DNA of 64,000 nucleotides, taken from Brasenia schreberi. Its lineage: Eukaryota > Streptophyta > Magnoliopsida > Nymphaeales > Cabombaceae. The stretch is taken from positions 10,657,501 through 10,721,500 of the forward strand of contig JAYKKT010000080.1 of NCBI GenBank assembly GCA_036023115.1, written 5' to 3'. Position 1 is the stretch's first letter; each line of letters opens with the position of its first letter. Below are positions 49,526-64,000 of the stretch, in pieces. Both the position numbers and the translations under genes were made by a program. The notes beneath the pieces are model-generated. The model searched no databases. It worked only from the letters and a program-made list of their open reading frames with translations, and had not been told where the DNA came from.

Positions 49526-50036
49526 AAAAAATTCTCTTAACACTTCAAGCATGCCTTAGATCAAAGAATTTAAAACTAGTTAAAATAGTGAATGCGGACA
49601 GCTTCATCATTATCATGATCCTCCCCCAGCATCTTCATCTTGAAAGAGTTCTCTCAAAGACAAATGTTGTATGTGATAGCCAGCAAACCTGTATACCATA
49701 CTCTCCACCATTCGAACCAAGTGAGTCCCACAAAGGATGTCATTGTTTTATTTAAGTAATATTTTAACATCAAATTGAAAATCTTAACATTATATATATG
49801 TCAAGATTTTATGGCATTAATGATAAAATAATATGAGGACAAATAATGACTTAAAGCTCATGTACCGCCCATTTTGTGTGCGATAAAGCTTAGTTTTGGT
49901 TTTACATTAAAATCAAATATGATTTTCGCAAAGTAACAACAATTTAAGATGCACTTTGTCAGAACTTACCTTATTCAAATATTGCATGCAGTACTGCGAC
50001 AGATATATGTGTATACGTGTGTTTGTGCATGCTTGC

Positions 50037-50091
<55 letters not shown>

Positions 50092-51188
50092 TGTATGTAT
50101 GTATATATATAGATATACATACATATATATGTATATATATATGTGTGTGTATGTATGTATATATATAGGCGCACTGGGTGGTCCTTATGCAATCTTGGAA
50201 CGGGTATTTACATCATTAGTGCGAGGCCCTTACTAGTGAAATTAGAGTGAGATGCTATATACTATATAGTAGAAACAAAAATTTTACGCATCTGAAAATT
50301 GATCACGTAGATCGGCTAGCTTGTGCGCGTGGTATGTGACGACTAAAATTAACACAGTAGGCCCTGTGCCGACGTCTGTCCCTCCCTCTCTCTCCTGAGG
50401 AAGGAACCCAAAGTAGGTGAACTTATACAATTAATGGACTGTGGGGACCCAGCTAGATGAGATGGTACAATCCAACAACTCAGTGTGTATTGGTGATCAT
50501 ACTTGTAGCATGCATGTCCCAGTTGGCATTTCTTGATTTTATCATCAATACGTAACACACAATTACTCTCCTGAGAGAGAGAGAGACTGTGTGTCGTCTG
50601 TGTATAAACCGAAATTCACGTTATGAGGACAATATTCACAGATTTAAAAGCTTCTTTTTCTTTTTTAATTTATAACAGAAATGTCATTCAAGGTACTTTT
50701 GCCGTCGAGGGTTTATGCTATGCTAGGCATCAACAACTTGTGTAGGGGTGGAAGAAGGCCCATTGGGGTCGTCCTAAATTAGCATATACTCATCCAGTAG
50801 AGGGCGACTCGCGAGCAAAACAAAATGGTGGACACCAACAACTTGAATCTGCCGATGGGACCTCACTTTCCGGAAGCAACGTTCCGAAATTCATTACTCA
50901 AAGGAAAATTATGTAATGATCACAACAAAACCAAATCACATCGTCGTTTAGCCATGTCAAGCATAATTAGCGTCTCATGCATGCAATGCGCCAGTGCAAT
51001 ACTATAAACTATGAAGTATACAACAATTTTCTTCAAAGTCTATTGATGATTTGACTTAAACAAATCATTGAGCCTCAAAGTTTGAAGATGTCAGCTCGTA
51101 GGTTCGTAGCCGAGAACAATTGTAAATAGATGGAAGTGCCGTAAAACATGCAAATTAATTATATCTGATTAAACAACTATTAAGACTC
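49526..51188. other. Intergenic with a microsatellite
   Basis: 50041-50168 is a TA/TG/TATG compound repeat. Short open frames elsewhere, for example 50825-51007, have no recognisable features. Confidence 0.5.
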
Positions 51189-51371
51189 ATGATGATCAGC
51201 CGAATAGAATTAACCATGCTGTTTGTAATGATCATGGCCATCCAAACCCTCGCCGGATCATTCGTTTCCTCTAGGCGAATTATTGGTGCGAGATTACACC
51301 GACTCTGCACTCAAGATCTTGTCGTCCAAGTGCAGCACCACACAAAAGTACCAAGTGCGGACGGAATATAA
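51189..51371 (+). CDS. Small ORF with signal-peptide-like N-terminus, unrecognised
   Basis: Sixty codons. After two Mets and a short polar stretch, residues about 8-23 (T-M-L-F-V-M-I-M-A-I-Q-T-L-A-G-S) look like a signal peptide with a possible cut after A-G-S. A basic segment follows (S-S-R-R-I-I-G-A-R-L-H-R-L-C) and the product ends P-S-A-D-G-I. It has one Cys in the mature part, so it is not a typical Cys-rich peptide, and it lacks the conserved C-terminal motifs of CLE, IDA, RGF or CEP hormones that I know. It could equally be a chance ORF; no intron or promoter was defined. Confidence 0.22.
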   Translation: MMISRIELTMLFVMIMAIQTLAGSFVSSRRIIGARLHRLCTQDLVVQVQHHTKVPSADGI

Positions 51372-51669
51372 ATATTTTCGATGCATCAACTCTTGCAGCA
51401 GTAAAAGATAATCTGTTGCCAATAATGCCAAGAAAGTTATTGATGTTTAATTTTAAATTTTTAGGGCACCTTTTTGTTTTTTGTTGTTTTTTCTTTATTC
51501 TTTAAGTTTGGTCATATCAGGGGATTATATTAGTGCAAAGGTACGTCTATTTTTTTGTCCTTTTGTATGCATGGGGTGCATGCATGCATGCATATGATGA
51601 GAAGTTAATTGGAAAATAACCCAGTTTTTCAACCAAAGCTTAACTAAAACTCAAACCGGGCCTTCTTTG
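51372..51669. other. Intergenic, nothing recognised
   Basis: AT-rich sequence with a GCATGCATGCATGCAT run at 51577-51592 and no gene. Confidence 0.5.
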
Positions 51670-52060
51670 TCCCCTCGTGTTATGTGAGTACTTAGAATAA
51701 GATCATCTTTTATTGTTTCCTTTTAACAATTTTGGAGTCTTGTTTAGCCTTTTTTTTAACTCATTCAACTTTTAGAGCGAGGTGAGGCATTTACGTTACC
51801 CGAAATCAGAAAAACTCCTAGGTTCGCCACTGAAATTCAAACTGCTTGTGGACGTGAAAGTCTCCATCAGAGTCCAGCTCTCACCTAGTTGCCTCTCCTA
51901 ATAACGAGTTCACTTAAGTATATCTATTTTATCTTATATTTTATTGTATTTATATAAACTTTTCTCTAATAACCTCATTTACGGTATCAACTTTTCTTGC
52001 AGGACCACAAATCATCCCAACATTTTCATTGTGCCAGCCTTCTCCACACATCGAATGGTG
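51670..52060 (-). mobile_element. Old LINE fragment, minus strand, split by unrelated sequence
   Basis: 51694-51776 matches the LINE 3' region (GATCATCTTTTATTGTTTCC and onward to CAACTTTTAG). 51945-52050 matches the next LINE section (CTAATAACCTCATTTACGG, CTTTTCTTGCAGGACCAC, CATCCCAACATTTTCATT). The part between, about 51777-51905, does not match and resembles 39670-39730 instead. Confidence 0.65.
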
Positions 52061-54979
<2,919 letters not shown>

Positions 54980-55009
54980 GATATAATTCACGCACACACA
55001 AAACCATTG

Positions 55010-55165
55010 AAAGATCTTGATGATTCAATCAACATGATTAACAATAGAGATTTGAATTTAAAAACATTTAATACACCATTAAATAAAAGTATAGCAATAC
55101 TTTCTGTTTTTTAAAATTTAAATCTCTATTATTAATCACGTTGATCAAATGAGAGAATTTTTTTA
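55010..55165. mobile_element. Foldback (MITE-like) element
   Basis: Left arm CAATCAACATGATTAACAAT plus AGAGATTTGAATTTAAAA pairs with right arm TTTTAAAATTTAAATCTCT plus ATTATTAATCACGTTGATC. The loop includes AAAAGTATAGCAATACTTT. It starts about 30 bp after the (TA)n(GA)n tract. Confidence 0.75.
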
Positions 55166-55199
55166 GTGGATTTCAGCATAAATATACTGCACATATACT

Positions 55200-56505
<1,306 letters not shown>

Positions 56506-56645
56506 CAGAGTGTTAGCTCACCAGGCAGGGGGCTCGACTCACAAGATGAAGGTTGTGAGTTTGTAACCGGGGCATGCAAACAAGACATCGGTCTCCCCAT
56601 TGTAACCATCATGCTGTTAGGCTGACATGTAAATGACATATATAT
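56506..56645 (+). mobile_element. tRNA-derived SINE
   Basis: Box A TAGCTCACCAGG (56514-56525) and box B-like GGTTGTGAGTTTGTAACC (56551-56568) stand in tRNA order. Then comes GGGGCATGCAAACAAGACAT and CTCCCCATTGTAAC, the same downstream body as in the SINE at 30776-30882. Confidence 0.65.
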
Positions 56646-57016
56646 GTGTACAAAACCTGTTCTTGGAAACTTCGATCGAGAAGCATAATTTGTATTTAAA
56701 TTATTTAACATGGATGAGGATAACAAAGGAACCTTACAATGTTTAAACACATTTATGCTTTCATGTATAAATGTAACTACTGGCCTTGTTTTCAGTATTG
56801 TCAAAAAAGGTTGTCCTGTGTGACCGATTTCAGAAACTGGTATCTTACATGCTATTGTCTGAAAAAACTGGGCCTGTAGTAGGAAAAATCTCTAGTTACA
56901 GCTTGTAGTCAGTTAGAGGGATCCAAACTTACTAAAGTATATCCTATAGACATTACATATTATTAGTATAAAACAATTAAGTGTCTTGCTGATAACCATG
57001 ATTGAATCAATTTATA

Positions 57017-57025
57017 TATATACAC

Positions 57026-57061
<36 letters not shown>

Positions 57062-57215
57062 CATAGTTCATGCACATTTAATGCGAAGTACCAAAAGTAC
57101 AATGATACTTGTTGCTGTTTAAATTAAAATATTTATTGTTGATAATGTCAATTAAATAGTAAAGTTCTTTAAGTGGATTTTGACATGAATGAGTGTGCTC
57201 ATATTCATATTTTTA
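57017..57215. mobile_element. (TA)n(GA)n tract followed by a partial foldback element
   Basis: 57017-57061 is (TA)n(GA)n. 57062-57210 carries AAAAGTACAATGATACTTGT and TAAATAGTAAAGTTCTTTAAGTGGATTTT, words of the foldback family, with poor arm pairing. Confidence 0.45.
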
Positions 57216-58072
57216 ACAATATACCAAGTGAGAAACTTATTCAAAAGTCTTTACAACTTTTGAAAATACATCACATCCTTCTATGGAGTGAAGAAAGTAA
57301 CATGACTATTGTTTTGAAAGCTGAGAGCAAATAATCAACAAATGTCTAACCTGAAATCCTAGGCACCTATCAGACACTAAGTTTGGGATAGAAATGTGTA
57401 TCGATCAAACTTCTCATCAGTTATATACCGTGAGGTTAAAAGCTTAGCGCCTAATTCCTTACAGCAGCCTTTGATAATTGTCTTTCTTGAAAAGGTACGT
57501 TGGTGACATACTTGACTCTCTAATACAACAACACTTAAACTTAGGAAGAGGCCTATCAGCTTTGGTGGCATAGGTACATCTCTCTCTCTCGAGTAAAGTT
57601 ATATCATGTGAGGTTTCTGTTTCTGAACCTAGCTTTAGGATTTTGAACAGGCAATATCAAGTACGCCCTTTTTCACTTTCTTGTCCACATCACATGAGAT
57701 TAAATATTAGTGCCACTAAAAATTTGAACGTTACAGATTAAAAAATGAATTTAGTTTTGAATTATGGTCGATCACTGGAGCTGGTTCTCCGGGAAAATAA
57801 TGCAACCAAACTCCAGTCACAGAGAGAAGTTGCACCCGTTTTGTGATCTACCACCGAGCCAATCATGCCAATTGATGGTGTCCACTGTTCGCTCTAGAGA
57901 CGTTTAGAAGAGATTCAAAGCACGCATCAAGACAAAGCAAGCAACCGAAGCTTTGCCGGTTTTAGCTCTACATATTGACTGCACCGTCGAACCCTCCTCA
58001 ATGAGCGTGCAAGAATTAAATATTTATACTCCTCATCAAATTTACCGTTTTCTCTACAACTAGCATCTATCT
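57216..58072. other. Intergenic, nothing recognised
   Basis: No open frame with recognisable content; 57780-58010 is less AT-rich but uninterpreted. Confidence 0.5.
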
Positions 58073-58473
58073 ACTAGATTTCGGTTTAAACTTTGGTTAT
58101 TTTCAGTAAAAAGTCAATAATATGTGCGTGATATTATGTTCACAAAATGTAGATCAATTAAGGAAAACGATGCATGCAGATAAAATACTCTATAAGCTAA
58201 TTTGGTTGTATAACTATTTAGGAGCTAAAATTACTCTAGTCCTCTTTCACTGGGTGACACATTATTCGAAAGGTTTTAAATTAACTCTGCGTGTCGAGTT
58301 CTCTCTCTCTCTCAACGCTAGCTTTTCGATTTAAACCTTGGTTATTCTCTGTAAACACAATAATATGCTGATAGTATATCCAGAAACCTATATGAATTAA
58401 GCAAAACAATGCATATAGACATAACGCTGTATAATCTTATTAATTTGATATAGAATTATTTGGGAGCTAAAAG
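58073..58473 (+). repeat. Diverged direct duplication, period about 245 bp
   Basis: TTCGGTTTAAACTTTGGTTA (58080) and TTCGATTTAAACCTTGGTTA (58326) start two copies that run in parallel to TTAGGAGCTAAAA (about 58220) and TGGGAGCTAAAA (about 58471). Confidence 0.75.
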
Positions 58474-58485
58474 GTGACCGGATTT

Positions 58486-58508
58486 AGCGAGGGAAGATTT
58501 CCCTCGCT
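58486..58508. repeat. Perfect 10-bp hairpin
   Basis: AGCGAGGGAA (58486-58495) and TTCCCTCGCT (58499-58508) with a three-base loop. Confidence 0.85.
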
Positions 58509-58809
58509 ATTCGTCGCCAAGTATTGAGATATGTTCCGTAGGTTTTGGGAAAAAACAAAGAGAGACGGAACAGTGACAGGAATTCCGTCTCTACCCTGTT
58601 AAGCTAAGCTAGGAATATCTCTTTCTCTACTCCCTCATAATATCGCTTCATAAACAAAAGTATTAAGCCCTGATTTTCCATGGTAGAGAAACTTGATACA
58701 AGCCGCACCACTTTTTTGTCGTTCACCGCCTCTTCCCCACCTTCGCCCGAGTTTCCCAGTTGCTAGAATCAGTTGGGGTTACTGCCAGAAGGAACGTCAA
58801 AAGCATTGG

Positions 58810-58840
<31 letters not shown>

Positions 58841-60669
58841 GCGATTTTCGTAATGCGCTTTCGATGGTTTTGTTCTGTTTTTTTGTCATTGTATGCTTTT
58901 AATTATATATTTTGTTTGTGTTAACTCCAAAAATCGCACAAGGACCCGAGGAACCACTTATGGGAGTAATTGTCTATTTTTCAAATTGACACATACAATG
59001 AATCTTAGGCGGCATTATGAAAAAATGGCCATTATAACGAATAGGATAAAGGTAGTGGCATAGTAGGAACAGAAGAACGGCTTTCTAAAACTAATCATAA
59101 GAGTTATGAGCAATTGTTTTAAGAAAAACTAAAAAAAGTTTAAAAGGATCTAGAAGTAGTACACCGTCAACTATAAAACAGTGGTTACTCAACTTTAGGC
59201 ATTATGAACCATAGACGTCTTTATCAATATTTTTATTTCGTTTCCTTCGAATTTTGCTCATTTTCTTCCCTAGTTGTAGCCTTTCTCTCTTCAGCTCCTT
59301 CTCTTCATGAGCTTGATATTTCTTCGCCTAATCGCATAATCAAACCCACAATTATGATTTGCAAGAAATCTGCTCAAGTTCCAAAATTTGTCAAAAATAT
59401 AATTCAAAATAGATTTCTCGATTCTTGAGTTTGAAAAGCTTGTCTTCTCTACTTTGTAAATGATCAACAAACACTTGAATATAAGTTTGGATGACCGAGA
59501 TACAAAGAAAATAATGACTTTTTAAACTGTATTCAAGATATCAGGCGGTTGACAATACCTTCTCGAAGAAAGTCTATAGCTGAATTGATTATAATTGAAA
59601 TCGATTGATTTTTTATCCACTAAAAAGGTCTCCATGTCTTCTTTTTGAAGAATCAAGAATTGGTTAGTCACCCTTATCCACTAGCTAAATAGAAGATTAC
59701 CAATTATCAAGGCACATATGCAAGCATAAATCACATTAACGAAAAGTTTAAAAAGAAGTTAAAGATTTCTACTACTCATCTTTTAAATGAATTGGATTTC
59801 ATGCTATAAAAAGCATCAATGGGTACAAAATCAGTAACCAATGAAGCTGTTAACCCGACTAGTGCTTCCCCTCAACCAAATTGGTAACCAGCACATACAA
59901 AGTCTTTAATCATTGAACCAGTCGATGATAGTTGCTCGAATCCACCTACTTGGGGGGCTACTACCTTCCAATTTAATTCTAGATATTCTGTCCAACCCAC
60001 TTGGATAGTTATAGTCTTACATAATGATCCAGTTAATTGCCTTCATTCATTGGATCCGAGGGTAGCCACCTTGGGGGGCAACAACTTCATATGTCAATCC
60101 ATATATTACTCATATACTCCATTAACTAGGGAACAAATAGATGGATTGCTTGGTAGTCTATCCTTTTCAATTAACTCGACTAAGTCTAGACCAATAACTA
60201 CATTAACTAAAATCTTAGTTAGGTGAGGAGAAAGTTATTGAATATAGCAGTAATAAGATTGACAATATACTAATACATGCAACTAATAAAGTTTACAACT
60301 ACTTCCGAATATTCCTATATTATGAGTTGCATTTTGAGGCCTTGTCACAAGAAGAAGAGTGGGCTCTCGATAACTACGAGTCAATCACTAATGACAACAT
60401 CAACAATTTTAGAAGAGGATGATAATGAGCAACCTAATTGACGATTCTATGTCTTGGGACAATTACAACAATGGTGATGACAAATTGCACAATGATCCTA
60501 TGAATTGATAATGAAGTACAACAAGATGACAACTCACCGTGGGGTGACTACTCGGGACACTACCAAGATGAAACCAACTCGAGTTATGCAGCCTTAGAAT
60601 ATTCAAGGTGCTTGCCCAAAAGTAAAATTGAGAGGCAAAATCAACCTAATACATCGCTTCACAACTATG

Positions 60670-60785
60670 GAATTTTCTTACCACAAAGTTGATGTCTCAA
60701 GAAGGAGAAGATCTAGTTGATCTTACCTTCCCGACACCGAGGTCAAACCCATGACCTATCTGGCCAACTCACGTCCCACTCCTTA
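60670..60785 (-). mobile_element. Possible SINE inside the degenerate element, minus strand
   Basis: On the minus strand GTGAGTTGGCCAGATAGG is followed by ATGGGTTTGACCTCGG, like box A and box B of a tRNA-derived SINE but with a short gap between them. The downstream body is not shared with the other SINEs here. Confidence 0.35.
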
Positions 60786-61221
60786 GGTTACCAATAGAAT
60801 CTTATGTAACTACAGATTTTCTAAATCGGTCAATCTTGTACCAATCGAGTTAAGAAAGAAAGATGAAAAATGAGGTCTCAACAATGATACAAGTATCTCT
60901 GCTCTAATAGAAGATGACTTACTTAATTTTTAGCATTGTATCAATGTGTACAATATTCACCTTCAGTATGAACATTTCAGTTAAAGGTTGTAGGTGGCAA
61001 TATGTTGACATAAAAAATTGCAATGACCCAAGGAGAACTTTTACATATAATTATCTATTTTTCAATATAGACGCATGCAAGAAACATTAGTAAGAAATAT
61101 AGAAACGGATGAGTGATGTGCCAATATAACCACTAAGATAAAAGCAATGACCCATTAACATACTTGAAAAATACCTTCTAAAATTAGGCATAAGAGTTAT
61201 GAGCAATTGTTCCAAGAATTA

Positions 61222-61363
61222 GAGAGGCCGAAGAGCCATATAGAGAAGTAAAGAAGGATTTGGAATCATAAAAGGGAATTATTACTCTCCTAGAAAAGCC
61301 GAAGTGCCATATAGAGAAGTAGAGAAGGATATGGAATCATAAAAGGAAATGACTACTCACCTT
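61222..61363 (+). repeat. 71-bp tandem duplication in the right terminal repeat
   Basis: GCCGAAGAGCCATATAGAGA (61227) and GCCGAAGTGCCATATAGAGA (61298) begin two units with few differences. The left terminal repeat has only one, more diverged, equivalent. Confidence 0.85.
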
Positions 61364-61420
61364 GGAGGCATTGATCAACAAGACACATCTTTATCAGCTT
61401 TTTTATTTCTTTTCATTTGT

Positions 61421-62639
61421 ACTGTAGACATGAAATTTTCACTCCAAGCCTATATAGAGACTTGAAATGAAATTTTCAGCTCCACTTGATGCGCGAGCGT
61501 GCTAGCTAGTTTTCTAAAACTAGCAAAGTGTATGAAAATCTGACTCAATTGGCGATTTGTGGCTAAGCGAGCTCTTTTTGCTTTAGGCCTTCTTCAACCG
61601 ATGCTCAAGGGTCAGCCTAAGTGCTTAGGGATTCCAAATACATAGGTGATTTTCCAAATCCATGTGAAAATAAGGTGTTTGTCAAGAACAAATGGCTGCA
61701 CTTGGTTTCAAGTTGGAAGATTAGCAAGTTCTGAAAAACAGAAACTGGTTATGTTTTCAGAGCTTATTCCCGAAATTTTCTTGATAGCCTAGGGATCTCT
61801 AAAATTCACAAAACTTTTATAGGCTATATCATGAAATGTTGAGATCTTAAGCCACTTTTTATTTCGAATTTTGAGACAATAAATCTATAGAATTAAATCA
61901 GAGACGGGACTCAACTCAACATCTTCAGGACGTTCTGTGACAGAAACACAGAAGCTTAAAGAATCCTCTGTATCTTGGTGTATAGAAATTCAAGTGTTAT
62001 GATCTTAGTTTTTTCGGAAATCTATGGATGTCAGCTTTCCGATGAGACTAATTTTATCAAATTTGGTTTCCTATAGACTGAGATATGAGACTTTTGCCCA
62101 ACCCCTATTGCAGGAAAACTGATTGTGCAGAAAACAAAACCGAGTTTATCCGATCTTGCTCAATTTTATTCACGAGGTTGGACAGTCCTAAAATTCTTTC
62201 CAATTTTATTTCTAATGTATTGTTGTGCGTAGGTATTGTGCCTAAAATTTTAGAGCATTCAGATCACAAATTAGAGAATGAAAATTATGGAAATCAAGGT
62301 ATGTAGATGCTGGAAAACTAGAATTTTGTTTTTAGAACATACATGAATGCAAACTCACCCGAATTTAAATTGCAACAACCCAACAACACAAACCAAATTG
62401 CTGAAGAAAAATAAATGAAAATATATATCTTAGCTTAAGAATAGAGGGGATTAGAGAATATAGAGTGTTTATAGAATATATTGGGGTAGAATCAAGAAAT
62501 CAAACACATAGAGTGCGTAAGAATAGAAAATTCACAGCATATCTACTTCTTATTACATCATGGGAGGAGACAAAGCTCTATTAATACAACCCCTTTTAAA
62601 TTAAATATGAAGAAGAGATATGGGAGAATAAGGGATGAG
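61421..62639. other. Intergenic, nothing recognised
   Basis: No recognisable gene or repeat end. A 73-codon frame at 62085-62306 shows no domain. Confidence 0.5.
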
Positions 62640-64000
62640 AAATACTTACAAGGATTTTCCCAAAAATCGACTCCAATGGATGAATCTCGGCCCTCACTCT
62701 CCCCTTAATTCTCTCTTTGTTTCTCACTCACAACTCCCCAATGTTTGTAGCAATTAGCCTAACTTCTACCCTCTTTTCCCCTCTCTCCACTCTTCCCTAG
62801 AGGAACTCACGAAATCCAAAGCCCCAAGGTGTAGCACTTCAATGCCCCAAGCTACCAATCTCCAAGATAATACAGCCCCCCTGCTTGGCCTCTATTTATA
62901 GGCCAAGGGGGGCTCTTCTAGGCCCTTTCTAGGGGCGGGTGACCCAAGGGTCCAAACCAAGCCTCAAGGCCCATCAAATCACGTGGCCTTGGTGGTCCTT
63001 TGTGGTCAAATGTGGTCAAAAGTGGACCAACTCCATGTGGACTGGTTTAGCCTTGAGTCCCATGCCTTGGTCCTACTTGATTGGACTTGAAGGCACTCGG
63101 CTAGACTTGATCTTCATGCCTTGGTCAATTTCTTGTGTAGCTTGTCTTGATCTTGCTCGATTTTGACTTGATATATGGGCTGGATAAGATTTTGATAAAC
63201 CTTTGCCCATCTATTTCAAATTTGAAATAAACCAGCCCATCCTTATCCCAAGGTTACATTTGATCCAAATGGCTCCTTGATTTGAATAATAAACTCGAGC
63301 TGCCTTGATGATGGCCCGTTTAATTTGATTTGTTGAGGAAGATATGCTTTTGACTTAGTCTATTCCTTTGCTTTCAGGCTTGAGCTCGATCCTAGATTCA
63401 ATTAGGCCCCACCTGTTCGCCTGATTTGATCGAATCATTTAAGCTTTTTAACTTCAATTTAAAACCTTTAATTTGAAACATTTTTAAAAGATTTTAACTT
63501 TTTATTTATAAAGGTTTTAAATCATTTGAATTTTTGAAATTGGGAGTGTTAGGAAAATTTTTGATTTAGGGTGTTTACAGATGCCCCTCTTTTGGCATTA
63601 ATCCAAATTTATTTGGATAATGTCAAAGAAGAAAAACACCCTTTTTGATTTACTTCCCAAATTATTCTTGAGAATATAAATCGTCCTTCATTTCATAAAA
63701 TCCTTTTTCTTGGATTATAGAGGAGGGGATTTCACCCAAAGGTGACTTGACCTACATTGGGTATTTGTCCTAAACATGATCATGCATGAATGACTTTGAA
63801 TGTATGCATGCATGGTGTTGGTGATGCAAATGGAGTGTGAGGTTTTAGAGACTCACTTAAGAGATGATTTCTAAGGATTGAGTTCCCATGGTGGGATCAA
63901 CCCTTAGAGATGATCCTAGGGGTGAGAGGGCATCTGCTATGGTGTTGTCCTCTCTACCTATGTGAGTGAGAGTGCATGATTTGAAAGAATCGACCAATCT
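62640..64000 (-). mobile_element. Possible LTR-retrotransposon segment, minus strand, cut by window edge
   Basis: On the minus strand a TATA box (TATAAATA, 62893-62900) sits inside GGCCTATAAATAGAGGCC, followed by a purine-rich leader towards 62640. Upstream on that strand, 63580-63600 has AAAAGAGGGGCATCTGTAAA, a phrase I associate from general knowledge with plant Ty3-type elements. No second LTR, primer-binding site or pol domain is in the window. Confidence 0.35.

Larger units (their letters stand above)
58917..61420 (+). mobile_element. Degenerate LTR-type element with diverged terminal repeats
   Basis: Two diverged direct repeats lie about 2.1 kb apart. The left one (about 58917-59260) and right one (about 61003-61420) share, in order, AAAAATCGCACAAGGACCC / AAAAATTGCAATGACCC, GTAATTGTCTATTTTTCAA / ATAATTATCTATTTTTCAA, AGAGTTATGAGCAATTGTT and a CTTTATCA..TTTTTTATTTC word. 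The right copy starts TGTTGACA just after a purine-richer stretch (TTAAAGGTTGTAGGTGGCAA). The interior (59260-61002) is coding-like in fragments, with stops every few dozen codons. I see no reverse transcriptase, protease, integrase or zinc knuckle, so the element type is uncertain; a non-autonomous retrotransposon is most likely. Confidence 0.45.

Noticed and set aside
56506..56645. A true tRNA gene
   Set aside because: Boxes A and B are present, but no cloverleaf with an acceptor stem forms and the downstream body is shared with another SINE.
58917..61420. An endogenous pararetrovirus copy
   Set aside because: I considered it because of coding-like fragments, but no movement-protein, coat or polymerase motif is visible, and the terminal direct repeats favour an LTR-type element.

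Overview
The window is nuclear DNA of a flowering plant. The evidence is one intron-containing plant cytochrome P450 gene, many long (TA)n, (GA)n and (CA)n microsatellites, RTE-like LINE copies, tRNA-derived SINEs, short foldback (MITE-like) elements and very low gene density in AT-rich sequence. The species cannot be told from the sequence alone. No rRNA gene, canonical tRNA gene or CRISPR array was seen.

The only convincing intact protein-coding gene is on the minus strand at 34539-37718. It is a five-exon CYP734A-type P450 (predicted 552 residues; brassinosteroid-inactivating family) with a TATA box at 37864-37871. Its second intron seems to use a GC donor next to a (GA)n tract. A short ORF with a signal-peptide-like start (51189-51371) is a weak second candidate.

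Repeats fill most of the rest. One RTE-like LINE family appears as three long copies (24852-27562 plus; 39784-41604 minus, with a 19-bp target-site duplication; 44892-47999 plus, with a 12-bp duplication), a left-edge fragment (1-1135) and 3'-end scraps at 6798-6896, 22905-23270, 49280-49525 and 51670-52060. All copies carry stops, deletions or rearrangements, so none looks active.

Layout: 1-1135 is a LINE fragment. 2400-3400 is a possible LTR promoter region. 4080-5220 holds diverged internal repeats. 6560-14510 holds about five degenerate copies of an unrecognised, partly coding-like unit, interrupted at 9540-11560 by an LTR-like or leader-like region. 15.8-24.8 kb is intergenic with foldback elements, a SINE and a TIR element. 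24.8-28 kb is a LINE plus microsatellite duplications. 30.7-33.1 kb is a SINE and a cluster of four foldback elements. 34.5-37.9 kb is the P450. 39.8-48 kb holds two LINEs around further repeats. 48-58.9 kb is mostly microsatellites, SINEs and foldbacks. 58.9-61.4 kb looks like a degenerate element with diverged terminal direct repeats. 62.6-64 kb looks LTR-derived.

No pathway can be read across neighbours: the P450 stands alone, and everything around it is repetitive or unrecognised.
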